Source: an uncultured Fibrobacter sp.
GTDB lineage: Bacteria > Fibrobacterota > Fibrobacteria > Fibrobacterales > Fibrobacteraceae
Direction of reading: 5' to 3'
Assembly: GCA_934699585.1 (NCBI GenBank)
Contig: CAKUWY010000009.1
Location: 62,001-126,000, forward strand
Length of the DNA stretch: 64,000 nt
Part shown: positions 22,735-31,525 of the stretch, piece by piece
Layout of the letters: every line of letters begins with the position of its first letter
Numbering within the stretch: the stretch's first letter is position 1
Position numbers and translations under genes: made by a program
The notes under the pieces: model-generated
Database searches by the model: none
What the model was told of the DNA's origin: nothing
The model's input: only the letters and a program-made list of their open reading frames with translations

Positions 22735-23513
22735 TCCCGCAAGAATCCGGTGAGCGGATCGGAGGCGGAGCCTCCGCGCGTGAGCACGCGCCCAAGGCCT
22801 GCCAGGTAGGCCTTGCGACCCGCCTCTATCGCAAGCTTGAAACTTTCCGCCATGAGCGTCAGGTCGCCTGCCGTTGCGAGGGCGGTATTCGCCATGATGG
22901 CCGCTGCCCCCATCTCCATGGCGGCACAGGCTTCGGAGGGCTTTCCGATTCCCGCGTCCACGATGATGGGCAAGTCGATTTCGTCAATCAGAATCTGGAT
23001 GAATTCCCGTGTGGAAAGTCCCTTATTGCTTCCGATGGGGGCGGCAAGGGGCATCACTGCAGCGGCTCCTGCGTTCACCAGGTCCCTTGCCACGTTCAGG
23101 TCCGGGTACATGTAGGGCATCACCACGAAACCTTCCTTTGCCAGGGTCTCCGTGGCTTTTACCGTCTCGTAGTTGTCGGGCAGCAGGTACTTGGTGTCCC
23201 GCATGATTTCGATCTTCACGAAGTCGCCACAGCCAAGTTCTCTGGAAAGCCGTGCGATACGCACCGCCTCGTCGGCGTTCCGGGCTCCCGAGGTGTTGGG
23301 GAGCAGCGTCACTCCCTTGGGAATGTAGTCCAGAATATTCTCGTGGTCCTTGGTGTTGGCACGGCGCACGGCGAGAGTCACTATCTGCGCCCCCGCGTCA
23401 CGTACCGCCGCCTCGATGAGTTTCAGCGAGTACTTGCCGGAACCAAGAATGAAACGAGACGTAAATTCGTGACCGCCGATAACGAGAGAATCATTAACCT
23501 GAGAGTCTGCCAT
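22731..23513 (-). CDS. thiG: Thiazole synthase
   Basis: Makes the thiazole ring of thiamine from deoxyxylulose phosphate, dehydroglycine and ThiS thiocarboxylate. 260 residues, a TIM barrel. It contains FILGSGKYSLKLIEAAVRDAG, VTLAVRRAN, LPNTSGARNADEAVRIARL, VKIEIMRD, PYMYPDLNVARDL, MPLAAPIGSNKGL and VDAGIGKPSEACAAMEMGAA, which fit the family throughout. The start at 23513 is backed by AAGAAGG; a longer frame to 23600 would run into a REP repeat. Unusually it stands alone, with no thiS, thiF or thiH beside it. No TPP riboswitch is seen upstream. Confidence 0.96.
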   Translation of the reverse strand: MADSQVNDSLVIGGHEFTSRFILGSGKYSLKLIEAAVRDAGAQIVTLAVRRANTKDHENILDYIPKGVTLLPNTSGARNADEAVRIARLSRELGCGDFVKIEIMRDTKYLLPDNYETVKATETLAKEGFVVMPYMYPDLNVARDLVNAGAAAVMPLAAPIGSNKGLSTREFIQILIDEIDLPIIVDAGIGKPSEACAAMEMGAAAIMANTALATAGDLTLMAESFKLAIEAGRKAYLAGLGRVLTRGGSASDPLTGFLRD

Positions 23514-23576
23514 AAAGCCTTCTTTTTTGCGTCTGGAATATAGAAAAATCCGCCCGAAATATGGACGAGGTGAAAG

Positions 23577-23603
23577 GGAGATGCCCGCCTTCGCGGGCAT
23601 GAC
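23577..23603. repeat. REP-like palindrome
   Basis: GGAG then ATGCCCGC-CTTC-GCGGGCAT (23581-23600) then GAC; an intergenic unit upstream of thiG. Confidence 0.65.
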
Positions 23604-23625
23604 AAATCGAAGAAAGGACGGTCGC

Positions 23626-23718
23626 CTGTGAGCAACAAACGCCTCGTATTAACGAGGCGTGGTTGCGAGAGTGAGCGCAGTCCGGAGAAGTTGCCCCCGG
23701 CTTTGGCGCGAACGGTCG
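23626..23718 (-). repeat. Dispersed ~94-bp element, copy B
   Basis: Reverse-strand counterpart of 1229-1322, with CGACCG at one end, TTCTCCGG, GCGCTCACTCTCGC, the CTCG-TTAATA-CGAG hairpin and CTCACAG at the other. It starts two bases after the ilvN stop and may act as its terminator. Confidence 0.65.
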
Positions 23719-23719
23719 T

Positions 23720-24214
23720 TTAAGTCTTATCTTCTCCGCGGAGCATGATGACCTTGCCTGTGCGGATGTATTCCACGATTTCGAATTTCTGGAGCAAGCT
23801 CTTCAGGTTGTCCACCTTGTCGCTGCTTCCAGTAATTTGGATAATCATGGACTTTTCGGTCATATCTACGGTATGGGCCTTGAAGTGGTCGCAGAGCTGC
23901 AGCACTTCGGTCCTCTGGTCCGGAGAACAGCGCACCTTGATGAGGGCCAGTTCCTTTTCCACCGCGTTGGTGTCGGTATGGTCCTTGGCCTGCACTACGT
24001 CCACCAGTTTTTCCAGCTGCTTGATAATCTGCATCAGGATTTCGGGGTTTCCGTGGGCGATGATGTTCATGCGGCTGAAATTCGGGTCCAGAGTGGGGGA
24101 GACCACCAGGGAATCGATGTTGTAGCCACGACGGGAGAACACGAGGGCGATACGCACCAGCACGCCGGGGCGGTTTGCAACCAACAGACTAATAGAATGT
24201 GCCTTATCAATCAT
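23720..24214 (-). CDS. ilvN: Acetolactate synthase small (regulatory) subunit
   Basis: 164 residues. An N-terminal ACT domain (HSISLLVANRPGVLVRIALV, then FSRRGYNIDSLVVS) binds valine for feedback control. A second ACT-like domain (LALIKVRCSPDQRTEVLQL) completes the subunit, which activates the catalytic IlvB. GGAGG ribosome site 8 bp before the ATG at 24214; a TTG two codons upstream is less likely. It lies 15 bp after ilvB in the same operon. The 94-bp element follows directly. Confidence 0.96.
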   Translation of the reverse strand: MIDKAHSISLLVANRPGVLVRIALVFSRRGYNIDSLVVSPTLDPNFSRMNIIAHGNPEILMQIIKQLEKLVDVVQAKDHTDTNAVEKELALIKVRCSPDQRTEVLQLCDHFKAHTVDMTEKSMIIQITGSSDKVDNLKSLLQKFEIVEYIRTGKVIMLRGEDKT

Positions 24215-24229
24215 CTTCAAATCCTCCTA

Positions 24230-25948
24230 TTAGGTCGATCCCGTGGGCTTTTCCAGCTGGGCCTTGGGCTGTTCAACAATCATGCTGGTAATGGGTGCAC
24301 CGGCAGGAATCATGGGGAACACGTTGTCTTCCTTTTCGCATTCGCAATGGATGAGGATAGGACCGTCCTTGTATTCCAACGCCTTCTGGATGACGCGCTC
24401 GGCGTCGGCGGCGCGCTTGATACGCAGCCCCGGAATGCCGTAGGCCTCGGCGAGTTTTACAAAGTCGGGGTTACCCTGCATGTCCACGCTAGAGTAGCGG
24501 TGCTCGTAGAAGAGTTCCTGCCACTGGCGCACCATGCCCAGGTACTTGTTGTCCATCACGAAAATCTTGATGGGCAGCTTGTGGATAGCGGCTGTGGCCA
24601 GTTCCGCTTCGGTCATCTGGAATCCGCCGTCACCGCTGAAGCTGAGCACCGGCCAGCCGGTCTCGTTGCCGAAGGAGGCGCCGATGGCCGCCGGGAACCC
24701 AAAGCCCATAGTGCCGGCGCCGCCGCTGGAGTGCAGTTGGCGGGGGTAGTTGATGTCGAAGAACTGAGCCACCCACATCTGGTGCTGGCCCACGTCGGTA
24801 GTGACAATAGCCTTGCCCTGGGTAAGCTTGCTTGCTGTCGCAATCACGTGCTGCATGCGGAGTCCCCCCTGCTTGGGGTAGGTGAGAGGGAATTTCTTTT
24901 TCCAACTCTGGCAAGTTTTAACCCAGTCGGCGGTGTCCAGCTTGTTCACCATGGGCAAGAGCTGTTCCAGCACGAGCTTGGCGTCGCCGCAGAGGAACAC
25001 GTCGGGTTGCAAAACCTTGCCCTCTTCGGCGGGGTCGATGTCCAGGTGCATCTTGACGGCGTCCTTGCAGAACACGTCTAGCTTGCCGGTGATACGGTCG
25101 TCCCAGCGGCTGCCGATGGAGAAAATCAAATCGCAGTCCAGCACCGCCTTGTTGGCGTAAACCGTACCGTGCATGCCCAGCATGCCCAGAGATAGCTCGT
25201 GGTCGGTGGGGAAGGCGCCCAGGCCCAGCATGGTGCAGCACACGGGAGCGTTCAGCTTTTCGGCCAGTTCCCGCACCTGGCGGCTGGCTCCGGAAATCAT
25301 GGCGCCGTGGCCTACCAGCAAGAGGGGCTTCTTGGACTTTTTCAGGAATTCTGCAGCCTTCTCAACTGCCTGGATGGGGGCGTGGGTGGGAATCTTGTAA
25401 CCCGGCAGGTCCATCTTGTCGGTGAAGGGGGCGGTGCAGGGGCCGGCGGTCACGTCTTTGGGCAGGTCGATGAGCACGGGGCCCGGTCGGCCGCTGCGCG
25501 CGATGTGGAAGGCCTCTTTCATGATACGGGGAAGGTCGTTGGAATTCTTCACCAGGTAAGAATGCTTGACGGCGGCGAAGGTCATGCCGCTGGTGTCGCA
25601 TTCCTGGAAAGCGTCCTTGCCCAGGTTCGGCGTGGTGGTCTGGGCGGCCAGCACCACGATGGGGCTGGAATCCATGAGGGCGGTGTAGATGCCTGTAAAG
25701 GTATTGGTGGCGCCCGGGCCACTGGTCACCAGGGCAACACCCACCTTTCCGGTCTGGCGGGCGTATCCGTCGGCCATGTGGGTGGCTCCCTGCTCGTGGC
25801 GGGTCAGCACTACTTTAATATTAGAATCGAGAATTGCGTCGAACATGGGGATTGCAGATCCGCCAGGGTACCCGAAAATGGTATCGACACCCTCTCTTTT
25901 GAGGCATTCGATAATCACTTCGGCTCCACTTAATGTCTTATTTGCCAT
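24230..25948 (-). CDS. ilvB: Acetolactate synthase large (catalytic) subunit
   Basis: TPP enzyme that condenses pyruvate with pyruvate or 2-oxobutyrate, the first common step of branched-chain amino-acid synthesis. 572 residues. The N-terminal domain has VDTIFGYPGGSAIPMFDAI with the catalytic Glu in TRHEQGATHMADGYAR. The middle FAD-type domain follows. The TPP motif is SFSGDGGFQMTEAELATA ending in FVMDNKYLGMVRQWQELF. AGGA ribosome site before the ATG. First gene of ilvBN. About 250 bp of very AT-rich DNA precedes it. No Leu/Ile/Val-rich leader peptide was found. Confidence 0.98.
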   Translation of the reverse strand: MANKTLSGAEVIIECLKREGVDTIFGYPGGSAIPMFDAILDSNIKVVLTRHEQGATHMADGYARQTGKVGVALVTSGPGATNTFTGIYTALMDSSPIVVLAAQTTTPNLGKDAFQECDTSGMTFAAVKHSYLVKNSNDLPRIMKEAFHIARSGRPGPVLIDLPKDVTAGPCTAPFTDKMDLPGYKIPTHAPIQAVEKAAEFLKKSKKPLLLVGHGAMISGASRQVRELAEKLNAPVCCTMLGLGAFPTDHELSLGMLGMHGTVYANKAVLDCDLIFSIGSRWDDRITGKLDVFCKDAVKMHLDIDPAEEGKVLQPDVFLCGDAKLVLEQLLPMVNKLDTADWVKTCQSWKKKFPLTYPKQGGLRMQHVIATASKLTQGKAIVTTDVGQHQMWVAQFFDINYPRQLHSSGGAGTMGFGFPAAIGASFGNETGWPVLSFSGDGGFQMTEAELATAAIHKLPIKIFVMDNKYLGMVRQWQELFYEHRYSSVDMQGNPDFVKLAEAYGIPGLRIKRAADAERVIQKALEYKDGPILIHCECEKEDNVFPMIPAGAPITSMIVEQPKAQLEKPTGST

Positions 25949-25965
25949 AAAAGTCCTGAGTTAAA

Positions 25966-26229
25966 GTTTGAAAATTTATAAAAAGTTGACGAAAAATTAG
26001 CAGATTTTATTGGGAACGGCAAGATATAGTTCCTGAATTTGTTGAAAATTTTTGAATTTTTTAATAAAAATTGAATTTTTTAAGCTTTTAATTGCTAAAA
26101 ATTGTGAAAAAATGACAAAGTTGCGAAAAATTTTGGTTTTGATTATTTAAAATTCGCTATTTTTATCCGAGAATTTTGTTGAATGACTGTTTTTGATATG
26201 AAAATTTTGATTTTTTTTGCGAAAAGGCG
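25966..26229. other. AT-rich tract upstream of ilvB
   Basis: About 260 bp made largely of A- and T-runs with recurring GAATTTT and AAAATTTT words. It is sharply different from the flanking sequence. It could be an UP-element-rich or bent promoter region for ilvBN. No gene, no leader peptide and no DnaA-box cluster is visible. Confidence 0.4.
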
Positions 26230-26390
26230 CTGCGTTCTCGAACGGATCCCCGATCAAAGCCTGCCCTGAGCTTGTCGAATGGGTCGGGGGTGACACTTCT
26301 TGTAACCTGCACCCCTAATACCTACAACCTAACCACTAACCACTAAATCCTAGCCCCTAAATCCTAGCCCCTAAATCCTAGCCCCTAACC
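26230..26390. repeat. REP-like unit plus CCTAGCCCCTAAATCC tandem
   Basis: 26230-26295 is a GGATCCCCGATC...GGGTGACAC palindromic unit. 26307-26390 is a tandem in which CCTAGCCCCTAAAT occurs three times almost perfectly. The tandem ends directly at the rnhB start codon. Confidence 0.65.
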
Positions 26391-27110
26391 ATGAAATACA
26401 AGAATCCCGACTTCATGTCTGCCATCACCACTCCCATCGAGGGAGAAATCGCCTTCCGCAACTACGCCGAATCCGTTTTTGGCCCTAACCATATTATAGT
26501 AGGTATCGACGAAGTGGGTCGCGGCCCGTTGGCGGGCCCTGTGGTCGCCTGTGCTGCCGTGCTCAAGTCTGCAGATATTTTGTCCGTATTAAACGACTCC
26601 AAGAAGTTCACTCGGCCGAAGCGTGAGGCCATTTACGACAAAGTAAAGGACGCCTGCGAATGCTATGCCATAGCCAGTGCCAGTGTTGAGGAAATTGATC
26701 AACTGAATATTCTGGAAGCTGACTTTTTGGCCATGCGGAGGGCGTTGCAGGCTTTGGGTATGACGGGGATTACGGAAAAACAGCCCGAACTACCCGTGGA
26801 GGTCCGGGGACATTTTAAGCCGGGTGCGACAGTTCTAGTAGCGGTGGATGGAAATTTGAAAATTCACGGTTTGGACCAGGAGTGCCAGTTCCCTGTGGTA
26901 AAAGGGGACGGTTTAGTGGCCTCCATTTCTGCAGCCTCAATTCTTGCAAAGGTCTTCCGTGACCGCTACATGGATCGACTGGCCCAGGAATATCCGGGTT
27001 ACGGCTTTGAAAAACACGCTGGCTACGGCACTAAGGCGCACCTAGACGCCATTCGCAAGCAGGGCTTTTCGCCGGTGCACCGCAAGACGTTCCATCCGAA
27101 AGGACTGTAG
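26391..27110 (+). CDS. rnhB: Ribonuclease HII
   Basis: Cuts RNA in RNA-DNA hybrids and single ribonucleotides in DNA. 239 residues. Motif GIDEVGRGPLAGPVVACA holds the first two acidic catalytic residues. LNDSKKFTRPKRE, the VAVDGNLKI aspartate, GDGLVASISAASILAKVFRD with the last aspartate, and GYGTKAHLDAI are all present. The tandem repeat runs up to the ATG and there is no ribosome site. An in-frame ATG at 26415 is an alternative start, since family similarity begins only at about residue 30. Confidence 0.95.
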   Translation: MKYKNPDFMSAITTPIEGEIAFRNYAESVFGPNHIIVGIDEVGRGPLAGPVVACAAVLKSADILSVLNDSKKFTRPKREAIYDKVKDACECYAIASASVEEIDQLNILEADFLAMRRALQALGMTGITEKQPELPVEVRGHFKPGATVLVAVDGNLKIHGLDQECQFPVVKGDGLVASISAASILAKVFRDRYMDRLAQEYPGYGFEKHAGYGTKAHLDAIRKQGFSPVHRKTFHPKGL

Positions 27111-27114
27111 CGAA

Positions 27115-27186
27115 TGAGTAATGAGTTGTGAGTAGTGAGTCGTGAGTAGTGGGAAATTACACCCCTCACACCCCACACTTCACATC
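27115..27186. repeat. GTGAGTAGTGAGT / CACACCCCACAC low-complexity repeat
   Basis: Imperfect units of GAGTAGTGAGTCGTGAGTAG followed by CACCCCTCACACCCCACAC, i.e. two arms that are partly complementary. Confidence 0.55.
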
Positions 27187-27315
27187 TAGAAAACGCTCTG
27201 GGAACAGAAAAAAGCCCATTTGGGGGCGTTTCTTAAAAAAAACTTGCACGAATGGGTTATTCTTTATATATTTTCCCGTGATTTTAATGCAAACTCTTTT
27301 ATGAATGGAGAATCT

Positions 27316-28368
27316 ATGAAGAAACTTGCAATGGTTGTTTTCCTTGCCTCTATGGTGGGCGGGGCTTATGCTCAGGCTCCTGCTGCACCCGCTCCCGCAC
27401 CGGCTCCTGCGGCCGCACCGGCTCCTGCCGCTGCTCCTGCACCAGCCACCGCTGCGCAACCTGCCCCTGCTGCACAACCGGTGGCAGCTGCTCCTGCCGC
27501 TGAAGCGGCTCCCGCAGCCCCTGTAGCCGCAGCCCCTGCCGCAGATCCCTGCGCTGTTGATTCCTTGGGTCAGCCGATTAACGCCGACGCTTGCGCTGCC
27601 GAACAGGCCCGCCAGCAGGCGGTAGCCGATTCGATCGCCGCCGCAGAAGAAGCTGCCCGTCAGCAGGCGATTGCAGACTCCATCGCTGCTGAACAGGCAC
27701 GTCAGCAGGCTATCGCTGATTCTATCGCCGCTGCCGAAGAAGCTCGCAAGCAGGCCGAGGCCGATTCTATTGCCGCCGCTGAAGCTGCCCAGAAGGCCGA
27801 AGCCGACAAGGCTGCCGCAGCAGGTCGCCTTGCTCTCGGTATTACCGGATCGGCAGGTTTTGGTATGTTCGATGTCAAGTATGACAATAACCACTTCAAG
27901 GACTTCCCCTTTGCTCTTGGAGTGAGCGGACTTTTCACTAAGGGTATGTTTGGTGCTCGCTTGGCCGGTACCATGCAGTACAATCGTCTCTATGTGGGTG
28001 AATCCCGCAACCGTACTGTAAACGAAGGTTACTGGCGCGCTGGTGTCGGGCTCTACGGACGCTTTATGCCCAACCAGAAGGAAGACGGGCTTATTGTTGA
28101 ACTGGGCGTTTCCGGTGCATGGGTTACTTCCAATGACATCGTTCTGTACCCCAATGCCTCCAAGCACGCCTCCGTGGTTTACAAACCTCAAGCCCAATAC
28201 GATGTTGAACTGGGATTCGGTTACGGAATCAATTTTGCCGGTATGGCCGGTGAACTGGGTGCTTATGCCGCCTATGACATCCTTGAGACTATGGAATTCA
28301 CCAGCGACACAGATGGTCGTGCTTGGCATGTCGGTGCTCGTGCCACATTCTGGCTTCTTAATCTTTAA
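27316..28368 (+). CDS. Ala/Pro-rich outer-membrane beta-barrel protein
   Basis: 350 residues. Signal peptide cleaved after AYA. Residues ~20-80 are almost only Ala and Pro. Residues ~95-170 hold repeated coiled-coil units of the type QQAIADSIAAAEEAR, which can span the periplasm or bind peptidoglycan. From ~175 to the end is a strand-rich domain starting LGITGSAGFGMFDVKYD and closing with ATFWLLNL, as expected of an outer-membrane barrel ending in an aromatic/hydrophobic strand. GGAG ribosome site at 27316; upstream in-frame starts are ignored. Function unknown, possibly a structural tether. 50 bp from the next lipoprotein gene. Confidence 0.8.
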   Translation: MKKLAMVVFLASMVGGAYAQAPAAPAPAPAPAAAPAPAAAPAPATAAQPAPAAQPVAAAPAAEAAPAAPVAAAPAADPCAVDSLGQPINADACAAEQARQQAVADSIAAAEEAARQQAIADSIAAEQARQQAIADSIAAAEEARKQAEADSIAAAEAAQKAEADKAAAAGRLALGITGSAGFGMFDVKYDNNHFKDFPFALGVSGLFTKGMFGARLAGTMQYNRLYVGESRNRTVNEGYWRAGVGLYGRFMPNQKEDGLIVELGVSGAWVTSNDIVLYPNASKHASVVYKPQAQYDVELGFGYGINFAGMAGELGAYAAYDILETMEFTSDTDGRAWHVGARATFWLLNL

Positions 28369-28418
28369 CAGACAAGTTTATTTACAAAAAACATAAAATA
28401 CAATCACAAGGAGAATGT

Positions 28419-30320
28419 ATGAAACATAAACTCTTGACCCTCGCCTCGGCTGCGGCTCTGCTCGCTGCTTGTAGCGACTCCTCGGTTTCCGATGCCAATG
28501 ACGAAATCAAGGACAAGGCCACCGTGACCTTTATGGTCGTGGACAACAATACCAACCTCCCGTTGGAAAATGTCGAGGTCTATTTCCGTCCGACCGATAA
28601 GACCAAGTACACTGACTCTGCAGGTACCAGCGTCTGGAAGGATGTGGAATACGGTGAAGATATTTACTGGGATTTCAAGCTTGATGGCTATGCTATGAAG
28701 CGTTTCAAGTACACCTTTACGGATGATATCGCCAATGACGTGGCCCGTGTAAAGGATAAACACCCCAGGATTGACATGTACAAGACGGGTGTGACTGTCA
28801 AGGGTAAGTTCTATTACACCGATGTGGAAACGGGTAACTTCCTTCCTGCCGCCAAGGTGAAGGTCTATGCCAAGTACACCGGTGATGCCGAAATCTATCC
28901 TAACGAAGTTTATACCACCACCGGTGAAGACGGTTCTTATGAATTCAAGAACATGGCTGCCGACGTAGAAATCACTGTAAGTGGTGAACGCTTCATTCTG
29001 GAAGGCACCAACATCGTCTATGACGAGACTGTCATTGACGCTTTTACTCAGCGCAAGGGCGAAGCTAAGGAAGTGGTCAAGGAACTTGACCCCAAGGCCG
29101 CTCCGGTGCTTGGCCTTACTCCGGTGCTCCTCTCCAGCAACCTGAAGAAGATTGACTCCACCACTGCCCTGCAGCTGGTGTTCTCTGAAGAGTTGGAAAA
29201 GGACTCCGTGAAGACGGAACATGTCTATGTTGAAAACGCTGCCGGTAAGAGAGTTGCCGTTGTGGTGTCTTACAATGCCGACAACAAGACAGTGACCGTG
29301 AAGCCCGCTTCTGGCAAGTGGGTCGATGGCAACGACTACAAGGTCAATTTTGGTGTTTGGACCAAGACCGCTATCAAGGACCAGGATGCTGATGGTGGCG
29401 TTCGCGACTTCTCCGTGGGTACCGTGAAGATCCCGGGCAAGGCCGAAAATGTAAAGCTTGACACGGCCAAGAACAAGGACGTGGTGATTAGCTTCTATGG
29501 CGAGCGCACCTATGCCACCCGTAACGACTCAATTGGTTACAATGCCAACATCAACTTGATTTGGAAGGAAGTGTCCAAGGGTGTCAAGGGCTACAATGTC
29601 TATGTGAAGGGCGACAATGCTGAAAATGCTGACTTTGTCAAGGTTCAGGAACTGGGCGCCAGTGCCCATGCCACTTCCATTGACGTTGCATCCTTCTTGA
29701 ACGATGACGATAACATGAAATATCCTGTTAGCGCCAAGGAAGTGAAGACCGTCCAGATTATCGTGCTGCCCTTCAGCTCTGCTGGTGAATCCGACGCTTC
29801 CAAGGCCGATGTGATTACGGTCAAGGTGGCTGATAAGGCCAAGGCCAAGATGGACACTTATGAAAACGCCTCTGTTAAGAGCGTGGAAACCCTTAAGGCT
29901 TCTGCGGGTTACGCTTGCACTGGTGAAAATGTGACTACTTGCCCAGTCATGGCATCTACCGAAGCCGAAGTTCTTGCGGCTGATTATTTCGCTCTAGACT
30001 ACGTTATCGACTTTACCCCTGTTGAAAAGGATGGTGCTGCCGGTTACCTCGTGTACTTCAAGAATGGTAACACCTGGGTAGAAGTGGCTTCTACGACTGC
30101 GGCTGCTACCAAGATTACCGTAACGCACAACTCCGTTGAGAATGGTCCCTTCTGGGAGAAGGCTCTGCAGAACAAGTCCTCTGTCACCAATAATGATGCG
30201 GAATTTGCCGTGGTGCCGTACTTCCTTTCTGCAACTGGTGAGAAGATTGCTTCTACCTCGCTCGGCAAGAGCGGAACGCAGTCTCGTAAGATTGCCTCGA
30301 TTATTGACGACCTTGAGTAA
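28419..30320 (+). CDS. Multidomain surface lipoprotein with Ig-like modules
   Basis: 633 residues. Signal peptide with lipobox LLAAC. The mature protein has a first sandwich (ATVTFMVVDNNTNLPLENVE) and a second (GVTVKGKFYYTDVETGNFLP) that look like carboxypeptidase-regulatory/CnaB-type modules. A bacterial Ig-like domain follows (STTALQLVFSEELEKDSVKT). The rest contains fibronectin-III-like segments near 350-460 and a C-terminal region of unknown type. No catalytic motif is seen. AAGGAG ribosome site; a strong terminator follows. It may act in adhesion or envelope architecture. Function inferred only from architecture. Confidence 0.8.
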   Translation: MKHKLLTLASAAALLAACSDSSVSDANDEIKDKATVTFMVVDNNTNLPLENVEVYFRPTDKTKYTDSAGTSVWKDVEYGEDIYWDFKLDGYAMKRFKYTFTDDIANDVARVKDKHPRIDMYKTGVTVKGKFYYTDVETGNFLPAAKVKVYAKYTGDAEIYPNEVYTTTGEDGSYEFKNMAADVEITVSGERFILEGTNIVYDETVIDAFTQRKGEAKEVVKELDPKAAPVLGLTPVLLSSNLKKIDSTTALQLVFSEELEKDSVKTEHVYVENAAGKRVAVVVSYNADNKTVTVKPASGKWVDGNDYKVNFGVWTKTAIKDQDADGGVRDFSVGTVKIPGKAENVKLDTAKNKDVVISFYGERTYATRNDSIGYNANINLIWKEVSKGVKGYNVYVKGDNAENADFVKVQELGASAHATSIDVASFLNDDDNMKYPVSAKEVKTVQIIVLPFSSAGESDASKADVITVKVADKAKAKMDTYENASVKSVETLKASAGYACTGENVTTCPVMASTEAEVLAADYFALDYVIDFTPVEKDGAAGYLVYFKNGNTWVEVASTTAAATKITVTHNSVENGPFWEKALQNKSSVTNNDAEFAVVPYFLSATGEKIASTSLGKSGTQSRKIASIIDDLE

Positions 30321-30345
30321 TTGACAATCTTAACCGATGTCTTTC

Positions 30346-30379
30346 AAAAGACCGTGTCCTTCGGGGCATGGTCTTTTTT
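30346..30379 (+). terminator. Terminator before the tol operon
   Basis: AAAAGACCGTG / CATGGTCTTTT plus a T-run, separating the lipoprotein gene from tolQ. Confidence 0.85.
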
Positions 30380-30415
30380 CTATATTGTCTCTAGCGATTT
30401 TAACCGGAGGTTCTT

Positions 30416-31108
30416 TTGAACAATTCCATTCCTTTGGTGCAAATGGTTTTGCAGTCCGATATTGCAACCATTGTAGTTCTTTGCATATTGGCTATCATGT
30501 CCTTGGGCTCGTGGGGCATCATCATTGTCAAGTACATTACCTACCTCAAGAACAAGCACGCCAATGCCGAATTTTTCCGCAAGTTCAATACGGTGACCCA
30601 GTTTGTGGAACTTCAGGAATTGTGCGAAAAGGCCGAAGACAGTGCGCTTCGCCGCCTTACCGCCGAAGTTTTGAAAGAGGCTTCCAAGTTCAGTAACTTC
30701 GTGAGTTACGACTCTATCCAGCACAGAGCCTCCCTCCTGGAAGATACTATTCAGCGCTCTATCGAGGGCCTCCGCCTTACCGAAGACAAGTACCTGAGCT
30801 TTTTGGCCACTAGTTCCAACCTGGCTCCCTTCTTTGGGCTTTTGGGAACTGTTTGGGGAATCATGATTGCGTTTTTCCAGATTGGTCAGCACGGATCTGC
30901 CGACCTCTCCGTGGTGGCTCCCGGTATCGCCATGGCCTTGATTACTACAGTGGGCGGCCTTGTGGTGGCAATCCCTGCCTCTGCAGGTTACAACTACTTT
31001 ACCAGCTGTAACGGCCAGAACGAGATTTCTTATTTCAACTTCGGTTCCCAGGTGTTGAGCTTGTTCAAGCGTGGCGACCTGTTGGCTCTCGAAGAAGTGG
31101 CGGGCTAG
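30416..31108 (+). CDS. tolQ: TolQ (ExbB/MotA family proton-channel subunit)
   Basis: 230 residues, inner membrane. Three transmembrane segments at about 12-36, 130-155 and 165-190. The last two carry the conserved LATSSNLAPFFGLLGTVWGI and MALITTVGGLVVAIPA motifs that form the proton path with TolR. The start is TTG at 30416 with GGAGG five bases upstream; no ATG nearby fits. First gene of tolQ-tolR-tolA-tolB-pal-cpoB, which powers outer-membrane constriction at division. Gene order assigns it to Tol rather than Exb. Confidence 0.93.
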   Translation: MNNSIPLVQMVLQSDIATIVVLCILAIMSLGSWGIIIVKYITYLKNKHANAEFFRKFNTVTQFVELQELCEKAEDSALRRLTAEVLKEASKFSNFVSYDSIQHRASLLEDTIQRSIEGLRLTEDKYLSFLATSSNLAPFFGLLGTVWGIMIAFFQIGQHGSADLSVVAPGIAMALITTVGGLVVAIPASAGYNYFTSCNGQNEISYFNFGSQVLSLFKRGDLLALEEVAG

Positions 31109-31117
31109 GAGGCCTAG

Positions 31118-31525
31118 GTGAAGCGTAGCCGCGGAAAAGAACTGAAGCAGGAGATGAACCTCACGAACATGATTGATATCGTGTTCTCGATTCTGATTGT
31201 GTTCATTATTTCTGCTCCCCTTATGAGCCAGGGCGTCAAGGTGGACTTGCCCAAGGCCGAAGCCCCTACAATGGAACAGGAAAAACTTTTGAAGGTGTCT
31301 ATTACCAAGGACGACGAAATCTACATCGCCGACATGATGGTGGATTTTGACAGCTTCAATAGCGTGTTCCAGTCCCTTTGGAATGGTGAGATGGCGGTGG
31401 TCATCAACTCCGACGAATCTGTTCGTTATGGTCTGGTAATGCAGGTGGTGACCCAGGTGCAAAAGCTGGGCGTAACAAAGCTCGGCTTCTTGACCATGAA
31501 CCCCAAAGAAACTCCGGGTAAATGA
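31118..31525 (+). CDS. tolR: TolR (ExbD family)
   Basis: 135 residues with a single N-terminal membrane helix. The proton-carrying Asp sits in MNLTNMIDIVFSILIVFI, followed by a periplasmic domain (VDLPKAEAPTMEQEKLLKVS, ending KLGFLTM). GTG start with GGAGG eight bases ahead, nine bases after tolQ. Its end overlaps tolA by four bases (ATGA). Confidence 0.92.
   Translation: MKRSRGKELKQEMNLTNMIDIVFSILIVFIISAPLMSQGVKVDLPKAEAPTMEQEKLLKVSITKDDEIYIADMMVDFDSFNSVFQSLWNGEMAVVINSDESVRYGLVMQVVTQVQKLGVTKLGFLTMNPKETPGK

Noticed and set aside
23514..23720. Possible TPP riboswitch ahead of thiG
   Set aside because: The conserved CTGAGA and GAAACCT-type blocks are missing; the interval is made of a REP unit and the 94-bp element.
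26307..27186. CRISPR-like array impression from repeated CCTAGCCCC units
   Set aside because: Units are 7-9 bp and contiguous with no spacers of even length, and no cas gene is in the window.
27220..27315. An earlier start for the Ala/Pro-rich protein
   Set aside because: The extension (KKNLHEWVILYIF) has no ribosome site and would bury the signal peptide; GGAG precedes the ATG at 27316.
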